A stretch of 64,000 bases of DNA from Alphaproteobacteria bacterium (GTDB lineage Bacteria; Pseudomonadota; Alphaproteobacteria; Reyranellales; Reyranellaceae): contig VGCZ01000003.1 of the NCBI GenBank assembly GCA_016869975.1, positions 62,001-126,000 on the forward strand, written 5' to 3'. A model generated the notes under the pieces. That model did not search any database, was not told where the DNA came from, and saw only the letters and a program-made list of their open reading frames with translations. Position numbers and translations under genes: made by a program. Below, one piece after another: positions 9,602 to 19,899 of the stretch (position 1 is its first letter; the number at the start of each line of letters is the position of its first letter).

Positions 9602-10000
9602 ATGCGGCCGCTCGGACTCTGGAGCGATTCGCGCTGGACCTAGGGCCTCGGCGCCATTCCTGCCGCCTTCGCGGGCTGCACGCTCGGCATATTGTGGGCG
9701 ACCTCCCCTTGGGCTGGGGTGCCGATCGAGTGGGTTATCGTTATGGGCGTTCCAGCTGGTTTGGTCCTCAGCCTGTGCAGCGTGTTCGGCTACGACATGG
9801 TTGCGGCCAACCCTCGTCTGCATGTCGTTGTGCGCTGGATCGCGCTCTGCCCGCTGACCTGGCTGTTCCTGTCGATGTTCTTGATTCCTGTGTTCATCAC
9901 GAACGCCGACTACGGTTTGCTAGTTATCGCGCCGCTCGCCACGGCCCACGCGATCTGGGCGGCGTTGTTCCTCATCGGACGCCGAGCACCTGAAGACTGA
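9602..10000 (+). pseudogene. Small polytopic membrane protein with in-frame amber codon
   Basis: From ATG 9602 the frame reads MRPLGLWSDSRWT, meets TAG at 9641-9643, and continues in the same frame to TGA 9998-10000 as a hydrophobic product with about four predicted helices (for example GVPAGLVLSLCSVFGYDMV and LTWLFLSMFLIPVFIT). Without the amber codon it would be about 132 residues. Alternatively translation could start at TTG 9692 and give 102 residues. I read it as a recently interrupted gene. It lies just before a decayed toxin-antitoxin locus. Confidence 0.45.
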
Positions 10001-10003
10001 CGA

Positions 10004-10254
10004 TCAGATGGCGTCGACAGGGGAGGGCGGGTCGATCGGCCAGCGCTTGCGCTCGTGGGCCTCGATCAGGGTCGCGAGCACGTCAAAGCGATCGGCTTCC
10101 AGCGTGCCCCTCCGCCGCGGGTGATCGAAGTACTTCTCGATCGCGCGCAGCGCCGCGTCATAGTCGGCCTCCGTCCGGATCGGCTTGATCTTCACTGTAC
10201 GCGCTTCGCGTCGATCCTCTCGCACTCGGCATGCGCGTCGACATGTCGGAGGCC
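10004..10254 (-). pseudogene. Degraded higBA toxin-antitoxin locus
   Basis: From GTG 10195 a 63-residue frame matches the N-terminal half of HigA antitoxins: KPIRTEADYDAALRAIEKYF, then DRFDVLATLIEAHERKRWP and IDPPSPVDAI, where a stop replaces the HTH domain. Immediately upstream in another frame, residues VDAHAECERIDAKRVQ followed by TGA look like the C-terminus of a HigB toxin (typically THAEYDRIDAxTV). The toxin stop and antitoxin start overlap as GTGA, as in intact higBA operons. Both genes are truncated: the toxin lacks its body and the antitoxin lacks its DNA-binding domain. Confidence 0.65.
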
Positions 10255-10624
10255 ATCGCGGCGTGCGACACGGCCGGGGCTCGAGGAAGAACCTCTTGCG
10301 CATGGTAGCGCCGGCCCCCATGTCGGTTTGCCGGTGTGCGGCATTGGGTTGTTCGCGCAGCCACACTGAAGCTGCGCGAACTTCCAGGACAGGCCCGCGC
10401 GATTGTCGCCCGGGTGATGAACCAAAAATGGATGAACCGCTGATGGACGGCGATTTCCGCCCGTAGGGCGGTCGTGTCGTTTCGCGGGATATCGTCGTCG
10501 CGATCAACCAGCGTGCGTCGCCGCGCGCGTTGGCGCCTGCCCGATTCGCGTGGTGGTTCATTGGACCTGGCCCTTGGAAGCCCGTCGCCGGTTCTGTTGT
10601 CGAGTAGTCGACGGAGGCGCGGAC
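10255..10624. other. Gene-free interval with one hairpin
   Basis: No supported coding frame was found in this 370-bp interval. It contains an 11-bp inverted repeat (GTTCGCGCAGC at 10351-10361 and complement at 10371-10381) and, at the right end, GGAGG at 10613 serving the next gene. It may include remnants of the missing HigB body, but I could not recognise any. Confidence 0.5.
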
Positions 10625-12106
10625 ATGGCAGCGTTCTTCGGCCGTGTGGCCGCGTCCCTGCGCGCTTGGCATCTGCCCGCCTTGTTCGTTGTCTTCGCCG
10701 CCGCGCGCCTGGTCGCGCTGGCCGCTGGCGTCGAGCCGATCTCGCGGATGCCCGATCACTGGCAGTTCCAGAACCCGCAGATTCTGCGCGACGATCTTGT
10801 CGCCGGGCTTTGGTACATGCACAGCCAGCCGCCACTGTGGAACCTGCTCTACGGCCTGTCGCTGAAGCTGTTCGGCGACGCGGCGCTGCTCTACGCAACG
10901 GCCATGGCGTCGAACCTGCTGTCGGTCGTGCTCATCTATCGCCTTGTCACGCGGCTGAGCGGCGCGATCGGCTTGGGCTTCGTCGCCGCTGCGATCTTCG
11001 CGGTGATGCCGGCGGCGCTGCTCTACGAGAACTTCCCGCTGTCGACCAGCTTCGTCGCGGCCATGGTGCTGCTGGCGACATGGAGCGCGATCGAGCTCGA
11101 CGGACCACAGCGCCGTGCCGCCTTCCTGGGCTTCGTGCTGGCCATGTGGACCCTGACCTTGAGTCGCGCGACGTTCCACATCGCCATGGTGCCGCTGGCC
11201 TGTGCGCTGGCCTGCCTACCCTGGCGCGATGCGTGGCCGCGTCGCTTCCTGCCCTTGCTGGCAGCGTCGATCTCGCTGCCGCTGCTGGTCTACGCCAAGA
11301 ACCTGATGCTGTTCGACACGTTCGCCGCGAGCTCATGGGGACCGATGAACGCGGCGCGCATGGTGACCGTCGAGGTGCCTCGTCCGGCGCTACGCGAGGC
11401 GATGCAGCGCGGCGGCTGCGATCCAATTGTCGAGCTTGGCGCCTTCGCCTGGACCAAGGTCTATCGGCCGTACGTGCAGCACGACGCCCGGTTCGTCGAC
11501 ACCAGCCGGCGGTTGGACGACGCTCGGCCCTATCTGCGCGACTACAATTCGCTTGAGATCCTAAGCGCTGCCGATCGGTTCTCCAAGGCGGTGCCGTGCA
11601 TGATCGCGGCGGCGCCCGACATCTATCTCAAGAACGTACGTCGCGCGGTGCGCATCTTCCTCAGCGCCAGCCACCACTACATCTATATCGGCAGCGGTCA
11701 CGACGGGCCCTCGGCGAGCGGTGACAACGTCGGAAGCCTACGGTCCTATATCGACATGTTCGACCGCGCGCTGTGGCTACCGATCGGCGGCGGAGCCGAC
11801 AAGTCGCACGCGCCGTCGCTGACGGTGGTGCTGGTCGTCGCGGTTTGGCTGACCGCATGGGTGTTCGCGCGGCGCTGGATGTCGTGGCGCGGCCGCGACG
11901 AGACGCTGCGCTCGCGCGCCTTCGTCGTCGGCTCGCTGTTCTTCGCCATCGGGCTCGCGACCTGCCTGGTCGAGGTGCTGGAGAACAACCGCTTCCGCCA
12001 CGAGGTCGAGCCGCTGATGTTCGTCTTCGCCGCCTTGTCAGTGGCGCTGGCGGCGCGGAACCTTCGGCCTGTGCGCCTTCAGGAGAAGGCCTTGAAGGTG
12101 ATGTAG
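10625..12106 (+). CDS. Polytopic membrane protein, GT-C/PMT-like
   Basis: The 493-residue protein has about ten hydrophobic helices. After the first helix, an acidic/aromatic periplasmic loop (MPDHWQFQNPQ... then WYMHSQPPLWNLLYGLSLKL) resembles GT-C glycosyltransferases of the ArnT/PMT type, where a loop like QPPLWN follows the first helix. I infer a lipid-linked sugar transferase fold, without evidence for donor or acceptor. GGAGG at 10613 favours ATG 10625 over longer frames. The 3' end overlaps the convergent Lrp-type gene by 28 bp. Confidence 0.7.
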   Translation: MAAFFGRVAASLRAWHLPALFVVFAAARLVALAAGVEPISRMPDHWQFQNPQILRDDLVAGLWYMHSQPPLWNLLYGLSLKLFGDAALLYATAMASNLLSVVLIYRLVTRLSGAIGLGFVAAAIFAVMPAALLYENFPLSTSFVAAMVLLATWSAIELDGPQRRAAFLGFVLAMWTLTLSRATFHIAMVPLACALACLPWRDAWPRRFLPLLAASISLPLLVYAKNLMLFDTFAASSWGPMNAARMVTVEVPRPALREAMQRGGCDPIVELGAFAWTKVYRPYVQHDARFVDTSRRLDDARPYLRDYNSLEILSAADRFSKAVPCMIAAAPDIYLKNVRRAVRIFLSASHHYIYIGSGHDGPSASGDNVGSLRSYIDMFDRALWLPIGGGADKSHAPSLTVVLVVAVWLTAWVFARRWMSWRGRDETLRSRAFVVGSLFFAIGLATCLVEVLENNRFRHEVEPLMFVFAALSVALAARNLRPVRLQEKALKVM

Positions 12107-12320
12107 GTGTATGTGTCCTTGATGCCGGGCAGGGTCTGCACGCGGCTGGTGACGAAGTGGCCGATATCGGTGGCGTCGTCGAGATAGCATTTCATCAGCA
12201 GGTCGTAGGAGCCGGAGATCGAGTGGACCTCCGACACCTGTTCGACGCTCTGCACGGCGTTATCGGCGACGGCGTAGGCCTTGCCGAGCTCGCACTTCAC
12301 CAGGATGAAGATCGTCTGCA

Positions 12321-12321
<1 letters not shown>
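12079..12321 (-). CDS. Stand-alone Lrp/AsnC ligand-binding (RAM) domain protein
   Basis: This 80-residue protein is only the effector-binding, oligomerising half of an Lrp/AsnC regulator: MQTIFILVKCELGKA, VQSVEQVSEVHSISGSYDLL and a final DTYTYITFKAF strand in beta-alpha-beta-beta-alpha-beta order. There is no HTH domain. Such proteins bind amino acids or modulate full-length regulators; the actual role here is unknown. Its ATG overlaps the stop of the upstream DEAD-box helicase (TGATG), so the two are translationally coupled. Confidence 0.88.
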
Positions 12322-14081
<1,760 letters not shown>

Positions 14082-14331
14082 TGATATTCCGGAATAATCC
14101 GCCGTCTGCGGGCGCCTTGCCCGGGCTCGGCGGCAGGGCCTCCGTCTCTTTCGGACGTGTCGAGCCCATGGTTCTGAACGGACTGAATATCGGGGTTCGC
14201 GTTTCGCCTGTCAACGCGCATGCTGCGACGCAAAACGGTCATGCGGCCATTGCCGGTCAAGGGCTTACGGCGCGGCGTCGTTGCGCTCGCCCTTCGCCTC
14301 GTCGATGATCGCGCCGACGGGAGGAGGGCCG

Positions 14332-14931
14332 GTGGCTCATCGAGACGATCGCTTCGACATGGCCGCGAACCCGCCGTTTCGCGAGCGCGAGCGGATGTCG
14401 ATCGCCACCTCGCTGGCCGGTCTGGCGCTCGTTCTGGGCGCCATCGCGTCGATCCAGGTGCCCGCGGAAGACCAGGCGCTGCAGGGTCTCGTCTTCGGCT
14501 TCGTCCTGGGCGCCGCCTACGCCGTGACCGCGCTCGGCGGCCGCGTATTCGAGTTCCGCGTGCTGGCGCCCGGCCTCTGGCTCCTGCTCGCGACGAGCTC
14601 GGTCCTGTGGTTTGTCACGCTGAAGCATCAATTCGCCTTCGCCTCGATGACGGCGTTCGTGGTCGGTCAAGGTCTGTGCGCGGGCTTCGCGATCCTCCTG
14701 CGCGACAAGCCGTGGTGGACCGGCGTGCTGTTGCCGGCGTTCACAGGCCTGACCGTCGAATGGCTGCTGTTCGCCTACGCCGATCCGCGCATCGTGCTGC
14801 TCACCCGCATCGAGGGCACGGACGCCGACAGGTTGATGGGCAGCGAGACCACGCTCGCGGCGGCCCTCGCGGCGGCCGCGGCCACGGCAGTGCGGCTGAC
14901 GCGACAGGACGCCCGGTCGCGACCGTCATGA
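14332..14931 (+). CDS. Hypothetical membrane protein
   Basis: About 199 residues with six likely transmembrane segments (for example SLAGLALVLGAIASI, VFGFVLGAAYAVTAL, GLWLLLATSSVLWFV, GVLLPAFTGLTVEWLLFAYA and an alanine-rich C-terminal segment). I recognise no family. GTG 14332 is chosen because GGAGGAGG lies at 14320-14327. Its stop overlaps the start of the HAD gene (ATGA), so it heads the overlapping plus-strand cluster. Confidence 0.7.
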   Translation: MAHRDDRFDMAANPPFRERERMSIATSLAGLALVLGAIASIQVPAEDQALQGLVFGFVLGAAYAVTALGGRVFEFRVLAPGLWLLLATSSVLWFVTLKHQFAFASMTAFVVGQGLCAGFAILLRDKPWWTGVLLPAFTGLTVEWLLFAYADPRIVLLTRIEGTDADRLMGSETTLAAALAAAAATAVRLTRQDARSRPS

Positions 14932-15596
14932 GCGCCTGGCGGCCCAAATACATCACGTTCGACTGCTACGGCACGCTGATCGACTTCCGCATCGCCGACG
15001 CGACTCGCGAGCGGCTTGCGCACACGCTCGACGAGCCCGATATGGCGCGCCTCGTCGCCGATTTCGCCGCCTATCGACGCGACGAGGTACTGGGCGACTG
15101 GAAACCCTACGCCCAGGTCATCCACGACGCGCTGGAGCGCGCCTGCCGGCGCAACGCCGTCGACTTCCGGCCCGAGGACGCGCGCGCGATCTACGATCGC
15201 ATCCCGAGCTGGGGGCCGCATCCCGACGTGCCTAAGGCGCTCGCCGCGCTGTCCAGGGAGTTCCCGCTGGTGATCCTGTCGAACGCCGCCGATGCGCAGA
15301 TCGGCGCCAACGTCGCGACGCTCGGCGCGCCGTTCCACGCCGTCTTCACCGCCGAGCAGGCGCGTGCCTATAAGCCGCGCCTGCGCGCCTTCGAGTACAT
15401 GCTCGACCGGCTGGGCTGTGGGCCGCAGGACGTGTTGCATTGTTCCTCCTCGTTCCGCTACGACCTGATGCCGGCCCACGATCTCGGCATCTGCCACAAG
15501 GTCTGGGTCAATCGCGGCCACGAGCCGGCCAATCCGGGCTATGGCTACGTCGAGATCAAGGACGTTTCCGGGCTGCCCGCCGTGGTGGGCCTGTGA
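14928..15596 (+). CDS. HAD-superfamily hydrolase, haloacid dehalogenase type II-like
   Basis: The 222-residue protein has the HAD core: nucleophile Asp12 in ITFDCYGTLIDF, motif II Ser in PLVILSNAAD, and the motif III Lys in RAYKPRLRAFEYML. The FDCYGTLID form and the cap helix after it are typical of L-2-haloacid dehalogenase (type II) relatives. Many such proteins are phosphatases, so dehalogenation is only a possibility. Start ATG overlaps the previous stop. Confidence 0.88.
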   Translation: MSAWRPKYITFDCYGTLIDFRIADATRERLAHTLDEPDMARLVADFAAYRRDEVLGDWKPYAQVIHDALERACRRNAVDFRPEDARAIYDRIPSWGPHPDVPKALAALSREFPLVILSNAADAQIGANVATLGAPFHAVFTAEQARAYKPRLRAFEYMLDRLGCGPQDVLHCSSSFRYDLMPAHDLGICHKVWVNRGHEPANPGYGYVEIKDVSGLPAVVGL

Positions 15597-15639
15597 TGCG
15601 GCGCGCTGGGATTCTGGCTTTTGTCGGCGTGGTGACGTG

Positions 15640-16095
15640 ATGGCCCCCTTGCGGTACTGGGAAGACATCGAGATCGGGCACACCTACGCGCTCGGCAGCG
15701 TGACCCTGAGCGAAGCGGAGATCGTCGCCTTTGCGCGTCAGTTCGACCCGCAGCCCTTCCACATCGATCGCGCGGCGGCCGAGGCGTCGATGTTCGGCGG
15801 CATCATCGCCAGCGGCTGGCACACGTGTTCAGCGATGATGCGCCTGCTGGCCGACAATTTCCTGCATCCCGAGACCAGCCTAGGCTCGCCCGGCATCGAC
15901 GAGGTACGCTGGCCCAAGCCGGTGCGTGCCGGCGACACCATCACCGCCTCGCTCTCCGTGACCGGAAAGCGCGCCTCGGCGAGCAAGCCGTTCATGGGCC
16001 TGGCGTTCTACGACTGGACCGCCGTCAACCAGCGCGGCGAGACCGTCGCTGTGATGAAGGGTACCAACCTCATTCGTCGGCGACCGGCAAGCTGA
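15640..16095 (+). CDS. MaoC-family dehydratase (paralogue 1)
   Basis: A 151-residue single-hotdog MaoC-like protein. The hydratase-2 region is visible as FDPQPFHIDRAAAEASMFGG followed by IIASGWHTCSAMMRLL, with the His/Asp pair expected to activate water for enoyl-CoA hydration. It begins with RYWEDIEIGHTYALGSVT. The second MaoC protein at 16647 is closely related, so the pair probably arose by tandem duplication and may form heterodimers. The start lacks a strong Shine-Dalgarno sequence; ATG 15640 is chosen from alignment with the paralogue. Confidence 0.9.
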   Translation: MAPLRYWEDIEIGHTYALGSVTLSEAEIVAFARQFDPQPFHIDRAAAEASMFGGIIASGWHTCSAMMRLLADNFLHPETSLGSPGIDEVRWPKPVRAGDTITASLSVTGKRASASKPFMGLAFYDWTAVNQRGETVAVMKGTNLIRRRPAS

Positions 16096-16308
16096 TCGCT
16101 GTCCGCATCACGTCGGCGCGAGCTAGCCGTCGCGCGGACGTGACCCGTCGTGTTGTCCCTCTCCCGCGAGTGTGACGTCCATCACGCGTCCATTGCTCGT
16201 ATGCCTGATGCCAACGATGGATCGCGGTGCTCAATAGCCCTTCGCTATCGCGCTCCGTGATACCCAGGCGTTACAGGCGCGATGATGCGCTGAACGAGGG
16301 AGACGATC

Positions 16309-16479
16309 ATGAGCGAAGGACGTTTGATGACGATGGCGCGCGCGCTGCTGTGCGCCGGCATGATGGTGGCGATGGTGGCCCCGGCGACGCGCGCCGACGA
16401 CGGCGTGGCCGAGGAGGCGCGGATCGAGCGACCGGCGCCGGTCCTCGAGCAGTGCCCCTGCCCACCGCCGCCGCGCTGA
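16309..16479 (+). CDS. Small exported Cys/Pro-rich peptide
   Basis: A 56-residue product between the two MaoC genes. It has a clear signal peptide (ARALLCAGMMVAMVAPATRA, predicted cut before DDG) and a short mature part of about 27 residues, acidic and ending EQCPCPPPPR. GAGGGAG just upstream of ATG 16309 supports translation. The adjacent Cys pair could bind metal or form a disulfide. No family is recognised. It is short enough to be missed by automatic calling. Confidence 0.55.
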   Translation: MSEGRLMTMARALLCAGMMVAMVAPATRADDGVAEEARIERPAPVLEQCPCPPPPR

Positions 16480-16646
16480 TCAGCTCGCCGGCGTTCCGCA
16501 TCGCGCGCTTCCCCGGTCGCGCGATGCGGTTGCCGGTTGCGCTGGGTCGCGCGTCGCGCATGATGGTGCGATGTCGTCGTCCCTTCATGTCGCGAAGATG
16601 AAAGTCGCCCGCGCCCGCGATCCCTGGCGGTCGGCGGGCTGATCGC

Positions 16647-17966
16647 ATGCCCGGTCCCTTGCGCTATTGGGAAGACCTCGAGCTCGGCCGCGTCTATCCG
16701 ATCGGCGTCCACGACTTCACCGAGGAGGCGATCGTCGCCTTCGCCACGCGCTTCGATCCGCAAGGCTTCCACATTGATCGCGCCGCGGCCGAGGCCTCGA
16801 TGTTCGGCGGTATCATCGCCAGCGGCTGGCACATCTGCTCGGCGATGATGCGCCTGCTGGTCGACAATTTCGGCCATCCCGAGACCAGCATGGGCGGTGC
16901 CGGCCTGCACGATATACGCTGGCATTTGCCGGTGCGGCCCGGCGACCGGTTGACCGCCAGCGTCAAGATCGTCGAGAAGAAGCCCCTGTCGAGCCGCGCC
17001 GATGTCGGCCTCGTGTTCAAGAACTACGAGGCCTTCAACCAGCGCGGCGAGCTGGCCCTGACCATGCAGGGTCGCGAATTCATCCGCCGCAAGCCGGCGG
17101 GCGCGGGGGAGGATGGTATGGCTCAGGCGGTGAAGGGCATCGACCACGCGGTCGTCGTGGTCGACGACATCGACCAGGCCGAGCGGGCGTGGAAGCGCCT
17201 GGGCTTCGCCCTGCAGCCGCGCGGTTTCCACACCAGGCTGGGCACCGCCAACCACCTGATGATCTTCGCCGACAATTATTTCGAGCTGCTGGGCGTCGTC
17301 GAGCCCAACGAGTTCAACGCCGAACGACGCTCGATGCTGAAGAACAAAGGCGAGGGGCTGGCCAACGCCGCCCTGCGTACCGACGGCGCCGACATCGCGC
17401 ACAAGGCGTGGACCGAGGCCGGGCTGCAGCCCGACGCCGTGCTCGATTTCGACCGCGAGGTCGAGATCTCCGGCCGTAAGGAGCGCGCCGCCTTCCGCAC
17501 CGTGCGCCTGGGTACCAGGCGCGCCAAGCTGCTGGGCTATTTCGTTTGTGAGCACCGCACGCCGCAATTCGTCTACCGGCCGGAATGGGCCAGGCATCCC
17601 AACGGCGTGAAGGCGCTGGCCGGCGCCGTGGTGATCGCCGAAGACCCGTTCCTCGACGAGGACTACGTCACGCGCGTCTTCGGTGCGTCGTCGGTCAAGC
17701 GCGAGGATGGCGACCTGCTGGTCGAAAGCGGCGGCACGCCGATCCGGTTCATGACGCGGGCGCGCTTCGAGGCGCGCCATCCCGGCGTGACGCCGGGCCG
17801 CGGCGGCGACCATCCGGCGTTGCTGCGTTTCGCGGTGGCCGATCCGATGGCGACGGCGGCGCTGCTGTCGGCGAAAGGGCTCGCCTACGCCCGCCCGGCC
17901 GATGGCCGCGTCATCGTATCGGCCAAGGACGCGACCGGCGTCTGCGTCGAGTTCGTGAAGGGCTGA
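16647..17966 (+). CDS. MaoC dehydratase fused in frame to VOC/glyoxalase-like protein
   Basis: The single 439-residue frame has two parts. Residues 1-150 are a MaoC protein (FDPQGFHIDRAAAEASMFGG), closely similar to paralogue 1 but without its stop. Residues 158-439 are a VOC-superfamily protein of the large glyoxalase-like type, starting MAQAVKGIDHAVVVVDDIDQ and containing NHLMIFADNYFELLGVV and a second half-domain ending FRFAVADP-like strands. At the junction, GGGGGAGG (17105-17112) precedes an internal ATG at 17118, exactly what a separate VOC gene would have. So both a fusion and an internally initiated VOC protein are likely made. Neighbouring thioesterases suggest acyl-CoA substrates. 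Confidence 0.85.
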   Translation: MPGPLRYWEDLELGRVYPIGVHDFTEEAIVAFATRFDPQGFHIDRAAAEASMFGGIIASGWHICSAMMRLLVDNFGHPETSMGGAGLHDIRWHLPVRPGDRLTASVKIVEKKPLSSRADVGLVFKNYEAFNQRGELALTMQGREFIRRKPAGAGEDGMAQAVKGIDHAVVVVDDIDQAERAWKRLGFALQPRGFHTRLGTANHLMIFADNYFELLGVVEPNEFNAERRSMLKNKGEGLANAALRTDGADIAHKAWTEAGLQPDAVLDFDREVEISGRKERAAFRTVRLGTRRAKLLGYFVCEHRTPQFVYRPEWARHPNGVKALAGAVVIAEDPFLDEDYVTRVFGASSVKREDGDLLVESGGTPIRFMTRARFEARHPGVTPGRGGDHPALLRFAVADPMATAALLSAKGLAYARPADGRVIVSAKDATGVCVEFVKG

Positions 17967-17972
17967 TACCCG

Positions 17973-18437
17973 ATGAACCTCGCGGTCCCGCCGGCGATCG
18001 ACCTCGCCGACGTCAAGTCGTTCGGCTTCCTGACAACGGAGCATCTGCGCTTCGCCGATGTCGACGCCAATGGGCACATCAACAACGTGGCCTTCGTGAC
18101 CTTCTTCGAGAACGCGCGCATCCGCTATCTCCAGGAGCAGCTTAAGGGCCTGCGCGTGCTGACCGGCGCCGAGGTCGTCGTGGCGCATATCGAGCTCGAT
18201 CTGAAGCGGCAGATGTTCTACCCCGGCACGATCCGCGCCGGCGCGCGGCTGATCGAGCTGCGCCGTTCCTCGCTGGTGATCGGCCAGGCGATCTTCGACC
18301 AGGAGGGACGCTGCGCCGCCACGGGCCACGTCGTGCTGGTGTCGATCGACAAGTCGAGCGGCCGCGGCCGGCCGATCGTGGACGAGGCGCGCGCGACGAT
18401 GACGCGCCTGATGGAAGCCCCCGGAGGCGTGTTGTGA
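17973..18437 (+). CDS. 4HBT/YbgC-like acyl-CoA thioesterase
   Basis: A 154-residue hotdog-fold protein. RFADVDANGHINNVAFVTFF is the 4-hydroxybenzoyl-CoA thioesterase signature, with the catalytic Asp in DVDANGH followed by the long helix. VVVAHIELDLKRQMFYPG is the second conserved strand pair. It presumably hydrolyses an acyl-CoA made or used by the neighbouring MaoC proteins. The stop overlaps the next start (GTGA). Confidence 0.9.
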   Translation: MNLAVPPAIDLADVKSFGFLTTEHLRFADVDANGHINNVAFVTFFENARIRYLQEQLKGLRVLTGAEVVVAHIELDLKRQMFYPGTIRAGARLIELRRSSLVIGQAIFDQEGRCAATGHVVLVSIDKSSGRGRPIVDEARATMTRLMEAPGGVL

Positions 18438-18880
18438 AGAGCATCCCCGAGGGTTTCGTCGAGTTTCCGGTGCTCGATCGCTTCGTTCAGCTCTCCGGCC
18501 CGCTGATGATGAAGCCGGAGCCCGACGGCCTGCGCGTCGGATTGCTGCTCGACGACCGCCACGGCAATCCGATGGGCGTCGCGCATGGCGGGCTGCTGGT
18601 CACTGTCGCCGACATGGTGATGGGCGTCGGCAGCGGCTTCGCCACCGGCATGCACTGGCCGCACCCGACCATCACCTTGAACTGCGACTTCGTGCGCGGC
18701 GCCAAGCTCGGCCACTGGCTCGAGGGCAAGGCCATCGTCACGCGGCGCACGATCAATTTCTGCTTCTGCCGCACCGAGCTGGTGTGCGACGGCGAGATCG
18801 TGCTCAACGCGTCGGGCGTGTTCCGGGTGCCCGACCTCGATCGCGTTCCTGAGCAGTTCCGGCCGCCGCGATCGACATGA
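18434..18880 (+). CDS. PaaI-family acyl-CoA thioesterase
   Basis: A 148-residue hotdog thioesterase of the PaaI type: GNPMGVAHGGLLVTVADMVM holds the HGG motif and the catalytic Asp/Glu region on the central helix, followed by TITLNCDFVRGA. It differs from its upstream neighbour, which is of the 4HBT/YbgC type, so the operon carries two thioesterase types. GTG start overlaps the previous stop, and its own stop overlaps the aldo/keto reductase start. Confidence 0.88.
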   Translation: MKSIPEGFVEFPVLDRFVQLSGPLMMKPEPDGLRVGLLLDDRHGNPMGVAHGGLLVTVADMVMGVGSGFATGMHWPHPTITLNCDFVRGAKLGHWLEGKAIVTRRTINFCFCRTELVCDGEIVLNASGVFRVPDLDRVPEQFRPPRST

Positions 18881-19785
18881 GCATCACGCGTGCCGCCCTG
18901 CTGCGAACGGCCGCCGGTGGCGCGCTGGCGTCGGCGCTGGGCGGCCGTGCATCGGCGCAGGTGACGATGGCGCGCCGCCGCATCCCCTCGAGCGGCGAGA
19001 TGCTGCCGGTGATCGGGCTGGGCACCTGGCTCACCTTCGATCATCCGCCGCAGCGCCGCGCGCCTTTGGGCGAGGTGCTGCGCGCGTTGTTCGACAATGG
19101 CGGCTCGGTGATCGACAGCTCGCCGATGTATGGCCAATCCGAAGCGGCGGTCGGCGAGCTGCTGACGGCGGCGAACGCGCGCGACAAGGCCTTCATCGCC
19201 ACCAAGGTATGGACTCAAGGCCAGCAGGCGGGCATCGACCAGATGCGCCGCTCGATGGAATCGCTGCGCACCGGCCCCCGTATCGAGCTGATGCAGGTGC
19301 ACAATCTCGTGGATTGGCGCGCGCATCTGGCGACCTTGCGCGCCTGGAAGGCCGAGGGCCGCGTGCGCTATCTCGGCGTCACGCACTATCTGGCGTCGGC
19401 GCATGACGAGCTCGAGGCGGTGATGCGCGCCGAGGCGCTCGACTTCGTGCAGCTCAACTACGCGCTCAACGATCGCGCCGCCGAACGGCCCCTGCTGCCG
19501 CTGGCCGCCGAACGCGGCATCGCCGTGATCGTCAATCAGCCTTTCGGTGGCGGCGGGCTGATCCGGCAGATGTCGCAGAAGCCGCTCCCTGCCTGGGCGG
19601 CGGAGATCGACTGCGTGAGTTGGGCGCAGATCCTGCTGAAATTCGTGCTCGGCCATCCCGCCGTGACCTGCGCCATTCCCGGCACGGGCCGGCCCGAGCA
19701 CATGCGCGACAATGCACGCGCCGGCTTCGGTACGCTGCCTGATGCGGCGATGCGAACCCGCATGATCGCCACGCTCGACGGCTGA
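18877..19785 (+). CDS. Exported aldo/keto reductase
   Basis: The 302-residue NADPH-type oxidoreductase has a TIM-barrel AKR core: GLGTWLTFD, the catalytic Asp/Tyr stretch VIDSSPMYGQSE, Lys in FIATKVW, and His in MQVHNLVDW. It starts with an N-terminal export signal (RAALLRTAAGGALASALGGRASA) of the kind seen in periplasmic AKRs; a canonical twin-arginine is not obvious. It overlaps the PaaI thioesterase by ATGA and ends the overlapping run. The substrate is unknown. Confidence 0.88.
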   Translation: MSITRAALLRTAAGGALASALGGRASAQVTMARRRIPSSGEMLPVIGLGTWLTFDHPPQRRAPLGEVLRALFDNGGSVIDSSPMYGQSEAAVGELLTAANARDKAFIATKVWTQGQQAGIDQMRRSMESLRTGPRIELMQVHNLVDWRAHLATLRAWKAEGRVRYLGVTHYLASAHDELEAVMRAEALDFVQLNYALNDRAAERPLLPLAAERGIAVIVNQPFGGGGLIRQMSQKPLPAWAAEIDCVSWAQILLKFVLGHPAVTCAIPGTGRPEHMRDNARAGFGTLPDAAMRTRMIATLDG

Positions 19786-19853
19786 TAACAGGGCAGGGCC
19801 GCCCTGCGCTGCCGTCGCTTGCGTGGATCGCGCGTCTGTCCGTACATCGTCTA

Positions 19854-19876
19854 CCTTCCCCCGCCGCGGGGGAAGG
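19854..19876. repeat. Short palindromic hairpin
   Basis: Arms CCTTCCCCC (19854-19862) and complement (19868-19876). A member of the CCTTCCCC/GGGGAAGG hairpin family, 24 nt upstream of the CoA-transferase start. Confidence 0.75.
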
Positions 19877-19899
19877 CAAGGACAAGCGAAGGAGGAAAC

